Source of the DNA: Heliocidaris erythrogramma
Lineage: Eukaryota; Echinodermata; Echinoidea; Camarodonta; Echinometridae
Reading direction: 5' to 3'
Assembly (NCBI GenBank): GCA_025617745.1
Contig: CM046863.1
Coordinates: 56,619,829 to 56,683,828 of the forward strand
DNA length: 64,000 nt
Part shown: piece after piece, positions 1 through 11,412 of the stretch
Layout: every line of letters begins with the position of its first letter
How positions within the stretch are numbered: the first letter of the stretch is position 1
Notes under the pieces: generated by a model
Database searches by the model: none
What the model was told of the DNA's origin: nothing
Seen by the model: only the letters and a program-made list of their open reading frames with translations
Translations under genes and position numbers: made by a program

Positions 1-326
1 CAAATGGATACTAGACTAAATGGATTTTAGACAAAATGCATGTAGACCAACTAGTTTTAGACTGACTGGGAATTAGACAAACTGACATTAGACGAACTGG
101 TAGTAGACCAAGTGATAACAAAATAAAGTAGACGAAATGGTAATTAGACCAAATAATAATTAGACCAAGTGATAATTAGCCCAAGTGGCCATTAGACCTT
201 CTGGTTATTAGACCAAGTGCAAATTATACCAAATGAAGAGTGGACCAAAAGGGTTTAGCCCGAATGAAGGTAGCCCATCTGGAAATTAGACCAAGTGGTT
301 TTAGCCCAAGCGTGCATAAACCATCT
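1..326. repeat. Degenerate 15-16 bp minisatellite (AGTGGTAATTAGACCA-like)
   Basis: About 20 units of 15-16 bp can be laid end to end, with consensus near AGTGGTAATTAGACCA. The core TAGACCA or TAGCCCA is the best kept part. Units differ at several bases each, so the array is old. One stretch near 105-125 is out of register. The array starts before the window, so its full length is unknown. No open frame or transposon end is visible in it. Confidence 0.85.
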
Positions 327-744
327 GACTTAAGAGCTGCTTTCTTATTTTCTCTTATTCTCTTGTGATAACTGGGGTTACTCACTCATACATTCTGACC
401 ATGAACTTTTGCTATTAACATCAATATCTTTATCTTTTAACTTTGCAAGAAGTAAAATACTTCTAATTGTGACCAGTACAACATTACGTCACTGAAACCA
501 ACCAAATGTATATGGCGCAGGTGCCCTTAATGACAAAATTAGCGCAAAATATAAATATGTGCAAAATGAGATAAGGTTACAATTGGAAGCATCTTATTAA
601 TATATATTAACTCATTGACTTCCTAATAATTAAATAGATGGAACTGCTATTTTTGGTTTTAATCTTTCATAATTCTTAACATATCAAAATTCGATTTTAT
701 TAATTGAATTTTGGACAAAGTATGCAGGAATTATATATACATAC
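327..744. repeat. Block I, copy 1 (segmental duplication)
   Basis: This stretch, starting near CTTAAGAGCTGCTTTCTTA, recurs at 19313-19720 with small differences over its whole length and at 36772-37015 in part. No coding sequence is visible. In the second copy it runs straight into a TA repeat and then into block II. Here a 6.2-kb TIR element (745-6969) separates it from block II, which resumes at about 6970. The comparison gives a natural empty site for that element. Confidence 0.85.
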
Positions 745-1233
745 ACTCTAAAAACTAAAGTGTTAAATCACCATCAACGAACGTAGAGGGCGGCAACACT
801 TTGCAGTCTTGCTATGAGGAAGGTTCACTTCGCTAAATTTCTGTGACCATCGTTTTCTCTCAGAGAGGTTTTTAGGTAGATTGTAGATTTGATTTTTTTT
901 CAATTTATACTTTCAAAAACTTTTGAATTAAAATGTTAAAATCAGATGTTATGTTCAATAATATTTGTCAATGATTTTTATAATTTTCAAGAGAAAAAAG
1001 ATTAAAATAGTTATAAATTTATCATTTTACTTTACGATACAATAATATGTATTTGTGAGGTTGCTAACGTTTTCCTGCTATATTTCGCTGCTACTGCTGT
1101 ATTGCGATTTCGATCCATGTCCATACAGTGTGCATATATACCGTGTACAAATATTGCTACACATATACAGTTCTCTCTAGCTCTCTCGATCTGACCGCCT
1201 AAGTAGACTCAGGGTCAGAGTCAGAGCTCGACG

Positions 1234-3098
1234 ATGGATCAATCAAGGTTTGATTTTAGTTATAAATTTAGATTAACTTATTTGAAATGATGATGAAACA
1301 AATTTGGCAATCCAGGGTAATAAAATAGAGAGAGCTGTTAGTGTTACTAGTGTTAGCAATAGCATGCATGTAACGTTAATATGTTAAATTAAAAAAAAAT
1401 GTTCGGATGCTGGATGGAGCGATGTCCCGATGATGATCATGATGATGGATGGGGGATCAGATTCGGATGACCGGACACTTAACAAAAATGAAAAAATAAG
1501 GTGGCTGGGACATAAGGAATTCTTGCCGTGATAATCATTTTTCTATAAATAATATCGGGCAAACCCACAAAATAGGGGCAGGTCGGCGTGCGCGTGCCAT
1601 GTTTTACAATTACACAGTGCGGAGAGGCGGCAGAGACAAAAATGAACAACAAGTTCATAATCAAGTTCAAAACAACTTCCAAATATATTTTAAATCGAGT
1701 AATTAATGCTGTGATAATCATATTGTCCTCTTGGCTTTCAGATTTGTAGTTGTTTGATGAAAATCATAACGATTTTGGCCAGAAATGAGTCAAACTCGCA
1801 AATGTTTCATCGCTGAATCTGGTACTTTACAAGATCGTCGCCGCCGCCGCCGCCGCTGGGCTACATTTGCTTGCACACAAATGAATACAGCACGCGCAGA
1901 CCGGCCCCTATTCTCCGGGTTTGCCTAATATCGTCTAAGTTAGATCAAAATAGGTCTAACTTAGGCCTAACATTAACAAAGTTAACGTTAACCACAATGA
2001 TAATTGTATTTGTAACTTGTAACTTTTCACAAACTTGAGACAAGGTCAAACTCAAAGGCAAGCATCATGATGTTTTTATTTTTTTTTAATTTCAAGATAG
2101 AGAGAGGGAGATAGGGGTTCATATTTAGTCTTGGTTCTACTATTTGTAGACCAGAATCAAAGCACTTTTAATGAGAGGTAATAATACATCTCCACAGAGT
2201 AATATATCATATGGATGGCCTTTGTTGTTTCACTCAGTGACTTTCAGTAATCACATTCATTAGTCTCATGTTGACTTTGATTGCCATCAGATAAACTTGG
2301 CAAGGAACTAACTTGTGGCTGATCTACTTGAAGATCTAATAGAGCCTAATGTTAGAGGTCTACATAACTCAACAACTGTTGGAGGTGCCGGATGAAGCGG
2401 AAAGTCCTACTATAAAAGACTTTGATGAGACGTGGGAAATAAACAGGTAGGTCTAGACCTAACTAGTTGGACCTAGACTTAATACCAAGGAGTTACCACA
2501 GGGTATTACAGCTAAAAATTATATGTCTGGTAATGGTAGTGGATCCAGAATCGGTTTACTTGGGGGGGGGGGGGAGTTTTTAGTTTACATTGTCCAACCA
2601 AAACAGCAACAACAACAAAATAATTCTGAGAGAATGGACATTTCATTTGTCCTTTTCCTTTATCCACCACTGAGATCTGTTTTCTTCAGTGTAATATTAA
2701 ATTAGCTGTTTTTAGTGTCTTTAAAAAAATCAATTATGAGATCTTTAGGGAATGTTCAGAGTGATGTCAGTATAAATAGAATTTTTTGTCCCCCGTAATT
2801 ATTATATTAAACATTTCATTAATTAATGCAAACAGAAACAAAACAAAATAAGATATGTGAATACATTACACTTTTATTAAAATCCACAAATATTTCAGGA
2901 TGGATTGTACATGCAGTTAGTATTTATCCTCTTTGAAAAGATCACAAGGGTGAGGATGAGCGTATCTCATTTTTTTTTCTTAATACAATAACATAATAAT
3001 GCTTCTCTAAATGACTTTCCTTCATCTATTTTACAGATGATGATGAAGATGAAGGCTTACCGCTGAGAATGAAGACAAATTCTGAGAGGAACAAATAA
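1234..3098 (+). other. Possible exon remnants of an unidentified spliced gene
   Basis: Three short open pieces look exon-like. At 1234-1247 an ATG (MDQS) is followed by a GT donor. At 2343-2446 an open stretch reads in part EVPDEAESPTIKDFDETW and ends at a good donor, CAG|GTAGGT. At 3037-3098, after the acceptor TCTATTTTACAG, one frame reads DDEDEGLPLRMK and stops at TAA. The reading phases of these three pieces do not join directly, so exons are missing or the pieces are chance. I recognise no protein family. All lie inside the 6.2-kb TIR element, so they could be cargo or part of its own gene. Confidence 0.2.
1549..1932. mobile_element. Foldback/MITE with GGCAAACCC inverted ends
   Basis: AATATCGGGCAAACCC followed by AATAGGGGCAGGTCGGCG at the left is inverted at the right, where CGCAGACCGGCCCCTATT leads to GGGTTTGCCTAATATC. 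The arms are about 45 bp. The centre includes a short (CCG)n run at 1840-1857. A further small hairpin (TAAGTTAGA/TCTAACTTA) lies just outside at 1936-1965. No coding capacity is seen. Confidence 0.6.
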
Positions 3099-3156
3099 AT
3101 ACTTAGCTGCTCCAGTTTTGCATGGTAGGTCTATGCTGTAAGAGTAAGATTGCTAT

Positions 3157-3348
3157 CAGGGGTGTCGATCCGTTTTTGGATTAGGGGGGGGGGGGCAAAA
3201 CACCCTAATAGTACTCTACATGATTCTTTTCAACACCTCTTAATTACCAGCTTATCCACGGTTACGGGGGGGGGGGAATGATTTATTTGCCCTCTCAATA
3301 TTATCGGGGGGGGGGGGGGCAACTGCCATTGCATAATCGACGCCCCTG
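3157..3348. mobile_element. hAT-like MITE with poly-G runs
   Basis: It starts CAGGGGTGTCGATCCG and ends ATCGACGCCCCTG, so the terminal inverted repeats start with CAG as in hAT elements. The flanking octamers attgctat (3149-3156) and gttgttat (3349-3356) match at six of eight bases, which fits an aged 8-bp target duplication. Three poly-G runs of 11-14 bases lie inside. Family assignment rests on TIR start and duplication length only. Confidence 0.6.
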
Positions 3349-3734
3349 GTTGTTATTAGTAGCTCAATACAATCTAGGTACACATATTTTTTTTCACATA
3401 AACATCCCAACTGAATTTTTTGTGACTTTACTAATTTGGTTGCTTTTGAATAGCCTTGAAAATTTTATGTGTCCAACTTTTTTCCTCTTTAAGTACTTTT
3501 GAGAATTCACACTTATTATTCCATTTCATATAAAGAGTTGATGCTAACTGTTAATAGGAAGCTCAAAGTTTCAGGGTTTTATTTTAATTCTAATTGTTGC
3601 TTGTTTAATTATCAAATACACAATGGATGCTATTTTCTAAAATCTTTCCTCTTTTCTTTCAACAGATATGGATTTCTACTTCAGCTCTACTGTGAAATAG
3701 CCCCCTGCTTTGATCAACATGTATCTCTTCTGGG

Positions 3735-3910
3735 TCCGCTCGCTGTTCAAAAGGACAGCTATTCATAGAAAACCACTATATTCATTTAACAGACGTTATG
3801 AATAGCAGTTCTTATGAATAGTTATGAATAATGGTAATTTGTCTATTTAGAAGGACCGCTATTCATTTAGTCACGCGTTATGAATAAGCGGTCCTTATGA
3901 ATAGCGAGGT
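3735..3910. repeat. Degenerate minisatellite with GAATAGCGGTCCTTAT units, locus 1
   Basis: Units related to TATGAATAGCGGTCCT and its reverse complement (AGGACCGCTATTCATA) alternate through this stretch. The same sequence family recurs at 47030-47290 and 56005-56240. At this locus it directly follows a splice-acceptor-like TTTCTTTCAACAG at 3651-3665 and a short open frame, but I find no supported gene. Confidence 0.7.
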
Positions 3911-3959
3911 TACCCCATATCTTCATATTAAAATCATATCCGGATTCAAGTATAATATG

Positions 3960-4245
3960 CATGTTGAGGTGTCGTGGTCTAGTGTATACGTCACCAGACT
4001 GTGGATCATATGGTTCACGGTTCGAATCCTGCCGCAGCGCTAATGGCAAAACAGTCATCTACATTTGTCACTCTCCACCCAGGTGAAGTAAATGGGTACC
4101 GGTTGGGAGAAATTGCTTAAATGCCTTAGCGCCTTTCATGGCGGCTCGGCTAAAGCTGCGGTATTTAAAGGGCAGAGAGTATTATTTGTATAGTAGTTGC
4201 GCTATATAAATGGACATACATGTATATTATTATAATTAGAATGAC
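3960..4245 (+). mobile_element. tRNA-derived SINE with GCGCTATATAAAT tail
   Basis: A tRNA-like head lies at about 3966-4040, with an A-box-like GTGGTCTAGTG and a perfect B box GGTTCGAATCC at 4019-4029. A body follows, containing CACTCTCCACCCAGGTG and ATGGGTACCGG. Next comes AGCGCCTTTCATGGCGG, then the tail GCGCTATATAAATGG and an ATT-rich end. RNA polymerase III would drive such an element from the internal A and B boxes. The same tail is found at 20196-20310 without the tRNA head, so it is probably shared with a partner LINE. Length and order are typical of tRNA-SINEs. Confidence 0.8.
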
Positions 4246-5432
4246 TGAACAGGAGTTTAAAGTTCTTCAATTATATCTTGAGCATTTTACCCACCCCCTC
4301 CCCATTTCAAATGTTGTTGTCACATGCAGCCATTTTGTTATAGTAGCTCGTTATTGTGAGGAGGTCTTCCTCTTCTGTGTGGCCTATATAGTGAGATTAC
4401 AGGGCCCCTAAATGATATTAAGATAAGCACTGCCAGGGCCACTCCTTTATTAAATCTGCCCGGAGTGTATCACAAACTAATAATAATCTTATCTGATTCT
4501 ATGAATTTATAAATTATTAAGTAAATTATTATTTTATTCATTATCTACTGAGAAAATCCATACTATTCAACACTTCATTTGACTTGAAACTATCTAATTA
4601 GATCTCTATGTGTGTTCCTCCTGCCCCTTTTTTATAGTTAGATTTATAATAATAGTAACATGCAATATACATGTACCAACCTAAAAGGAGATGGATCATT
4701 TAAAGAGTTCTTACAACTGTCAAAATTATCTTTGTTTTTTAGGAGTAAAATTGTTGTCATTGGTGTGTGTTGAACAGAAATTAGATGGTCATTTATTTCT
4801 TATGTCATTTCTTCTTTGTAGGGGTGTAGTGGGTAAATAATCTTTAAATTGTAATTCAAATAATTTACTTCTTGGAAAGGGATTGAAATTAATAACGTAT
4901 GATTCATTTAGATTGATTTTTTTTTTTTAAATGCATGTACATGTACATAATTTGTACAGAATATTATTTGACCTTGACAAGTCGGCTGTGATGGAACTAT
5001 ATTGTACTGTAGTATATGAAAAAAGTGTATGACTGCAGATGAATTATATAAATTATGTTGGATTTTTTAAAGGAGAAGAAGTAAACGTGTATTTAAGAAG
5101 TAAGACAATTGTCTAAACTTCTCTGAAAACTCCTCATTTCTGCATGCAAGAAAATATTCATTAAAAAGTAAAAAAATATAAACGTATTTCTGAATCGACG
5201 TGTATAAACTATTGTACCTTAAATCTTGATTGTGAGAAAGATATACATGTAATTGAAAATTATTCTGTGAACATGATAAAGGTGCTTTCACATTATATCA
5301 ATGAAATGAACCATATAGGGGAGGGTGAATGAACAAGGACGTGTGATCAAGGTGTATGTATGAGATAGAGAGGGAAGACAAAAAAGATGAGAAAAGGCGA
5401 AACTGAGAAGATATGGTGAAAAGGAAAGAGAG
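4246..5432. other. Unassigned AT-rich sequence
   Basis: Between the SINE and the next MITE I see no supported gene. The stretch is AT-rich with short A or T runs, and no open frame here resembles a known family. Confidence 0.5.
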
Positions 5433-5774
5433 AAGGGGCGGATCCAGGGGGCACTTCCGGCCCCTGCCCCCCCCCCCCCCTTTGGAAGAAAAGTATGCAT
5501 TTTGTGCCCCCTTTTAGAATGAAGACCTTTTTTCTTTTCTTTTTTTTTGTTTTGCTTGTAAGCAAATTATGGAGGGGAAACTGGACCCCCCCCCCCCCCC
5601 CCCCACTGAGCAAATTTTGAAGGTCTGGCGAAATTTTGTTGTTGTTGACAAACGCCCCCCCCCCCCCCCCGAGTGACTTTTCGAGAAGCTGGCGAGACCA
5701 ACCAAATACGGGTCTACCTTGACAAACCTTCATTTGTGTGCCCCCTCTTATACTCAATCCTGGATCCGCCCCTG
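5433..5774. mobile_element. hAT-like MITE (GGGGCGGATCCAGG ends) with poly-C runs
   Basis: The left end GGGGCGGATCCAGG is matched by the right end CCTGGATCCGCCCCTG, so the right terminus reads CAGGGGCGGATCCAGG inward. Three long C runs (about 5467-5480, 5586-5604, 5656-5670) lie inside. They produce glycine- or proline-rich shadow frames that I do not accept as genes. The 8-bp target duplication expected for hAT elements is not visible. Confidence 0.65.
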
Positions 5775-6727
5775 GGTGAGGTCTGAATAGAAGTCGTGGC
5801 GATGTCCAATTAAATTTAGCTTAACCCCTCCTCTAAAAATAATAACAATGAAATAGGTTAATAAATGAATATATACATACAAATACACACCTAATATTAA
5901 TATTGATTATTAATTAATTAAAAAAAAACCTAAATATTTCAATAAATGAATAAAAAATAATACAAAAAATAAATCATGAATAACCAAAAATTAATGAATA
6001 GAAAAACTTTTTAATAAAAGATAATAATATGAATTGAATTAATCCATGTCGAAATTTCCAATTTCCAATTAAATTCCCTGCAGCAAGAATCACTGGTTTG
6101 CTTTAACATTGTTGTTGTTGCTGGTATTTTTTATGGATGTGTTTAGCCGTTATCATAAATTATGAAATATTCATACCCTGACAGCACAGCTACGTCCTCG
6201 GGCACGTCCAGGGCAGCGAGATGGTATGACGCTCGGTACCTTTCCCTCGCCTTGCCCAGCCGCCTACGCTGACGCTAGCTAGACTGTATACCGTTAACAA
6301 GCTCAGCAGACGACGCATTCATTCATACCGCATTTTGATGGATCAGCGAATGGATTTTATTTAATTTCAGCAGTACGCCCGCAGCGGAGAGAGGTTACCC
6401 CTATCCCGAAATGCATTGCGAATGGTCACAAAATCAGCTTGCCGAAAACGTCATGAATTTAGCACACTGGAACAATCACTGATCACAAAGGTGCCGACTT
6501 ACGATAAGATTATAGATTATAGAAATAAAATTTACACGGTATCATGAATGGAATAATGTTTCAAATAATGTATTCTTGCATTACATATTTTTTTTGAAAT
6601 CTGCATCTATTCGTAGTATCTCCTTTTGTCTTCATGTCGCTATCAATTCGTCATTGTATTACTTCGATTTATGGTTTTGTTGGCATGCCTACCAAAATGT
6701 GCGCGCACTTCAACTGCTTGCGCGTAA
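5775..6727. other. AT-rich tract, then a GC-richer patch; no gene recognised
   Basis: At 5880-6030 the sequence is nearly all A and T (TTAATTAATTAAAAAAAA and similar). At 6175-6330 it becomes clearly GC-richer with several CG steps (CTACGTCCTCGGGCACG). That could be a small promoter-like or exonic patch, but no start codon with a convincing frame is seen. Confidence 0.4.
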
Positions 6728-6784
6728 GAAGTGAACCTTCCTCATAGCAAGACTGCAAAGTGTTGCCGCCCTCTACGTTCGTTG

Positions 6785-6947
6785 ATCACCATCTTAAAGG
6801 GCAGAGGAGTGACCACTTTTTCAAAATGGCAGATTAACTCTTTTAACCTGCTGGATTCAGCCTTTATTGTGTTGCATCCAAAATGTTAAAAGTGTTAATC
6901 TACTATGTTGAAAAGGTGGTCACTCCTCAGCCCTTTTAAATGGTGAT
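6785..6947. repeat. Hairpin inside the right TIR of the 6.2-kb element
   Basis: ATCACCATCTTAAAGGGC at the left is mirrored by GCCCTTTTAAATGGTGAT at the right. GAGGAGTGACCAC pairs with GTGGTCACTCCTC further in. The left TIR of the host element (745-831) passes directly from ATCACCAT to CAACGAACG without this hairpin. It was therefore gained on the right or lost on the left. Confidence 0.75.
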
Positions 6948-7224
6948 TTAACACTTTAATTTTTAGAGTTTATATATATATATAATAGAGAGCCCACAAC
7001 GAACCTCGGGCCACGAATTATTGGTGCCCCTGCCCTATATCCAGAATTAATCAGCATCAAAAACTCTATGTATGTGCCAAATAACATGTTTTCGTGAAAA
7101 GGTGCACAATTATTTCACTATTCTGCACAACTATTTTCCCAGGTCCTGGGGGTTGCTGCCGCCTAAGCTTAAGCTGTGTTGAGTAGCGGTCCAATCAACG
7201 TACGCCTACAAAACTGTAATGATA

Positions 7225-7440
7225 TTATGGGATGGTTTGTTCCTCTTCTGGAGGCAACCCTACAAAAGGTAGCGTGTTTAATGACATACCGACCGTGAAA
7301 CTCTCTTTGTGCGTTTCAACATTTAACCTCGATGAGTTGCAGGTAAACAGGAAGTTGAAGTAAGTAGGGTTTATGGAATAAGTAAGAGACAGAAATCGAA
7401 CCTGAACTTAAAGTGCAATGTATTTATTACTATCCAAAAT
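7225..7440 (+). repeat. R unit, copy within block II
   Basis: GGATGGTTTGTTCCTCTTCTGG is recognisable from 7231, followed by GGCAACCCTACAAAAGG and the typical AACCTCGATGAG. It ends GTGCAATGTATTTATTACTAT, where other copies pass into a TAC tract. Here no TAC tract follows. The equivalent site at 20196 carries a SINE/LINE tail insertion. Confidence 0.7.
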
Positions 7441-8429
7441 TTTACGAAAGTCCTCTTGCTCGCTTTCCAGCAGCCCGACCATCAATGGCCAATATTTCTG
7501 TTCAATTATTTCAGATGATGTGCGCTACAAAATTCAGTTCGCATTTACTGATGGCAGGAATCAGGTAACCCCTCTCCCCCATCATGTCTAGTATTTGTTC
7601 TTGTGAGATATTCTTTAATCATGGTACCCTCAACAACCTTCTCTGACATCACATTTCCACCGGTTCTAGTCTTTTCTGATTCTTAGTCCATCATTCAGTT
7701 GGATTTAGCAGTAGTGACTGACTATACATATCATCTTTTGAACATTATTTTCAAGGTTTAGTTTACATCTCCAAAAATCACTAGTACTATACCCCAATAC
7801 ATACCGCCAGCGTCACCACGACCTATACTGCAACTATATATATTTTCAATTTCAATTCTTTCTATTTATTTCAATAATTTTTAAAAAAGCTACATTTACA
7901 AAAAATATAGAATAATAACAGTAAAGTGGTGCATGAATGAGAAGACAGCATATAGGAATATTGGAGCTGCCACCAAAAATGGAATTTTTCTCCCAGAATT
8001 CGTTAAATCCTGTTATTCCTTTTACTCAATTAAAGTCAAAGTTAACACGATGTTACTATCGGAATATACGAGGTAAACTTTCTGTGTCAACTCTTCATCA
8101 TCATCATCATCACCGTTATCATCATCAACATCATCGTCATTTCATCATCAATATGCTTTTAACTTAGGATTTCAATTATTTATCCATTCTGCTTATTTAA
8201 ACATGTTTTAGCTAATATTTGCTGGGGCTGCCATATTCTGAAGCAAATTGCTTATAATGACATTCCTTCTTCCGCTAATGATTTTATATTTGATGAATTA
8301 CAATAATATGACAATTTATCATTTCATGTTTGTTACATAAACATTATGCTTGTTGATTCATGATTCATTGCCAAAAAGTAGTTTTGTATTTTATTTTATA
8401 TAATATGTTACCGAAAAATGTGGTAGGCC

Positions 8430-9090
8430 TGCTTATATGAATGCAGAAGAAAAATAAATAAAAAAATAAAAAAAATAAAAGTGTATAAACAACATGATTG
8501 AAATAGGACCAAAGCAAAAATCAAACAATATAAAAGTAAGAGTAATATATAAAGACTTCATTTGATATGTGAAAGGTGTCTTGTTCCAGATTTGGGGTCC
8601 CCTTGCAGAAGATAGAGTTTTATGCTATATTAGTTCTCGAGAACTTTGTGTAGACATTTATACAAAAGTTACCAGAGAGATTGTAGTAAAACCACAGTAA
8701 AAACTGCTAAATTAAAATCGGAGAGAGCGGATACATTTAATATTTTCAAATGGGAGAATAATAGATTAGTATGAGCAAGGGTACTGGCATGAAAAATAAA
8801 CAGTATCTAATAGCCATTTTCTGTAATCAGAATAAACTAGACACTGAATAATTAGTTGAAGAACCCCCAGGCAACATTGCAGTATTAACGCAATGTAGAT
8901 CTATAACATTAATAATATTTTTGGTGGAAATTACTTGAGTTTGTATAACATTCATATAATTTGATAATTAGGTATAGCTTAAAGTCAATGTTACCATGCC
9001 AAGATAATTTACTATCAGAACTTACACCTAAGAATTTCAGTGAAATAGAAATACTGCTTCTGCTGCTGTTGATATTACGAACTCTACTAC
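8430..9090 (-). pseudogene. Decayed LINE reverse-transcriptase 3' end (block II copy 1)
   Basis: On the minus strand, residues such as LKFLGVSSDSKLSWHGNID resemble the conserved LGV..D..LSW motif that follows the palm domain in CR1/Jockey-group LINEs. Further along, fragments like LAHTNLLFSHLKILNVSAL match the C-terminal region. Several frames are broken. The same remnant sits at the same place in the other block II copies (21380-22140 and 35790-36230), so the insertion predates duplication of the block. It encodes nothing functional. Confidence 0.65.
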
Positions 9091-9437
9091 TCCTTACTCC
9101 TAACAATACTCCTACTACTACTACTTCTTCTTCTTCTTCTTCTACTACTATTACTACTAGTACTACTCCTACTACTTCTACGCTTAACGTGGTAGTTACA
9201 ACATACTACACAGCCTGAATTAATGCATTTCCCAAACTGAGATCCAAATAGCAGTTCTACCGTTAAAACGTATTTGTGCCTACTTCATGACAACGTTCAA
9301 AAGCTTATACCTCTTGATTATACACTGTCTTGCTGAACTATTGTTGAACTCTAACATCCCTAGATTGGACAGAGCTTTTGATTAAAAAACGTATGTATTG
9401 AACGAACTGTGGTCATGGTGATAGTGTTCAAAATATT

Positions 9438-10074
9438 CGTAATTATTATTTATTTATTTATTATGGTATATGATGATTGACCAGCAGCACAGGGGCTGAA
9501 GGGGTCAATTTACAATCAGATATATATGTGCATATATACAATAGAATCGCATCAAATATATAAAAAGATACATAATTGGAAGCAAAACGAAAATACTAAG
9601 ATTTACGCTACACAAATAACAAGATAACAAGTGTGAAAAAATGAGAGAAAGAAAGAAAAAGTAAAGAATAGGAAAGAAAAGGGAAGAGAAAGAAGGAAGG
9701 AGATAGATAGAAAGGAGAAGATTTGGGAGCAATACATAAATATAACCAAGTTAGAAAGCCATAACCATGTAAAATGAGTCATGACATCTAGGCATGGAAT
9801 CTGAGAAGGGAAAATGTTTGGGATGCAAAGCGTGGGGGGGGGGGGGGGGTTATTTCAAGTTTCTGGCAAGGTGATGGATGGTGGATTTTCGATATCGTTC
9901 TGTATTGCATTTAATTGTAGGGAAGCCAGTCATGTTACGAAGCTGTCTTAAATTTGAATTACATCTAGGGACGGGAAGAAGGTGCTTGTGGTGATTAGAG
10001 TTTTTGATTTTTTGTCCAAAGCTTAGCAAAATGGAATCTCTTTTATCAGATAGAGTAGTGAGTTTAGTTATCAT
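9438..10074 (-). mobile_element. 5'-truncated LINE 3' end
   Basis: Minus-strand residues from 10074 to 9850 (HHKHLLPVPRCNSNLRQLRN, then TERYRKSTIHHL) resemble the extreme C-terminus of a LINE ORF2. It is followed by an untranslated region and a tail of AATAAATAAATAAATAATAA at 9447-9466. Comparison with the related locus (36513-36540: GTTCAAAATAATCATAGAAAG) shows this is a clean insertion between block II and block III sequence. The poly-G run at 9835-9848 lies in or near the stop region. It is heavily truncated, as most LINE copies are. Confidence 0.7.
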
Positions 10075-11040
10075 AGAAAGAAATCAAAACATGAAAAAAC
10101 GTTGTCTCCTTGGTAACTTGGAATTTTCGGGTACGGTAGGCAAGTTTCGGCAACTCATGTGGTTTGTATTATATATTCGTTGAAATACAATACCTATTTT
10201 GGAAAGCATTTATTTCAGACTTCAATGAATGATGACATTTCAGAGTTTGGTATCATTGCAGGGTGGTCTTTAAAACATGGCATGCATACAGAAATATGTA
10301 TTTACATACATGATCACATATAAGTCCAAACAAAGGAAGATATTTAGATAACGACATATTTGATATTTCATGCCTTAAACTGAGGATACATAGTTTGGTA
10401 TTATCAAAATCATTCATACTGATAACTGGTAGACCTCAAGTTGATCCTATTTTATCTGCTATCCTATCGGAGCGGACCATTCGACTATTTAGAAGGGTGC
10501 AATGGTACATTTCTCCAGCCTCACAAAATTTCAGGCATGACAAAATTAATTGACTTTTCAATCAACGTGACGAGTTATTTCCAAGTTAAATTAAAATATA
10601 TTGCTCTTAAAATATCATGAATTGTGATTGATTTTCCAAATACTTTCCTGTTAACATCTCTTGTTAAGTTTAAACTTTGAAGCCAACCTTCAATAGTGAA
10701 TTAAATGGAGTATTTGGCCACGTATCAAGCTCAATAGAGTGTAACACCATTCTTAAAGTATGTTTTAAAATTATATCGGAAATCCCTTCAAACATAAAAG
10801 CCATTAGCATGATTAGCTTATGTATGAACTATAAAAAAGAGCATGTCTAAAAATATTTAATCAAGACTAACGTAGTCGAATTTGTTAGCTCGCTCACTTC
10901 TCTCACTTGCAAGTATCTATAAATTCACTGTAGTGGTGTTAATGACACTTCAGTTAATATAAATAGTAAAAGTCAATCAAAGTCATAATTTACAGTTGAT
11001 GAAGAGACGGATTGCATGAACAGTCGTTGCCCTAACAACA
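10075..11040. repeat. Block III, copy 1
   Basis: This starts ATAGAAAGAAATCAAAACATG, is followed by GTCTCCTTGGTAAC, and matches 15775-16690 over most of its length. A shorter part matches 22440-22570 in the second long duplicate. No open frame of note. Confidence 0.75.
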
Positions 11041-11240
11041 AACATAAAAACGAAACCCAGCCTAAAGGCTGGGTTTAAACCACACTTTGACCGTGGTTTA
11101 ATTTAAACCGAAGTTCAGAATATGGGCTATAATGTTTTACTGATAATTATTAGAAGCACTCTACTCATAACAAATTAGTGGCATGATAAGGGCAGGTTTA
11201 GACTGGGTTTAAACCACACTTAGACCGCAGTTTAATTCGT
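11041..11240. repeat. Tandem repeat of a GGTTTAAACCACA unit, about 1.5 copies
   Basis: The unit contains CTGGGTTTAAACCACAC, GTGGTTTAATTTAAACC and AAGTTCAGAATATGGGC. It is repeated once here and about 3.5 times at 22590-22980. Within the unit GGTTTAAACCAC and GTGGTTTAA can fold back on each other. Confidence 0.75.
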
Positions 11241-11412
11241 AATAGCTATATATATGGCATGTAACTTTATTTGAAAACATGGGCATCTAAAACACTTGTC
11301 CGAACTTAGTGTTCAGGAGCTAATCATATAGAATATATACCCTGTGGTGGACACTTTTTTTAATGCGCATAACTGACCTCAAGGCCTGAAGAATTGGTGT
11401 GTGTGTGTGTGT

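Larger units (their letters stand above)
745..6969. mobile_element. 6.2-kb element with long terminal inverted repeats
   Basis: The left end (745-831) begins ACTCTAAAAACTAAAGTG. It is matched in inverse by the right end (6728-6969), which finishes CACTTTAATTTTTAGAGT. The inner TIR part (AACGAACGTAGAGGGCGGC, then GCAGTCTTGCTATGAGG) is also kept on both sides. The right arm is longer because a 163-bp hairpin lies inside it. The related locus at 19313-19760 lacks the whole element, which shows it is an insertion into a TA-rich site. The exact target duplication cannot be read because both flanks are TA repeats. No transposase is recognisable. Inside are a SINE, two hAT-like MITEs, a foldback and a minisatellite. 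It may be a composite or a non-autonomous element carrying captured DNA. Confidence 0.75.
6990..9437. repeat. Block II, copy 1 (segmental duplication)
   Basis: This runs in parallel with 19755-22450. Its 3' third also matches 35775-36530. It starts with CACGAACCTCGGGCCACG-like sequence, includes an R unit at about 7225-7440, a (CAT)n tract at 8093-8135, a decayed LINE 3' end on the minus strand and a short TAC tract at 9105-9180. Being composite in the same order at both places shows that it spread as a block and not as separate insertions. Confidence 0.8.

Noticed and set aside
3966-4040. Functional tRNA gene
   Set aside because: A and B boxes are present, but the acceptor arm does not pair well and the sequence continues directly into a SINE body and tail.
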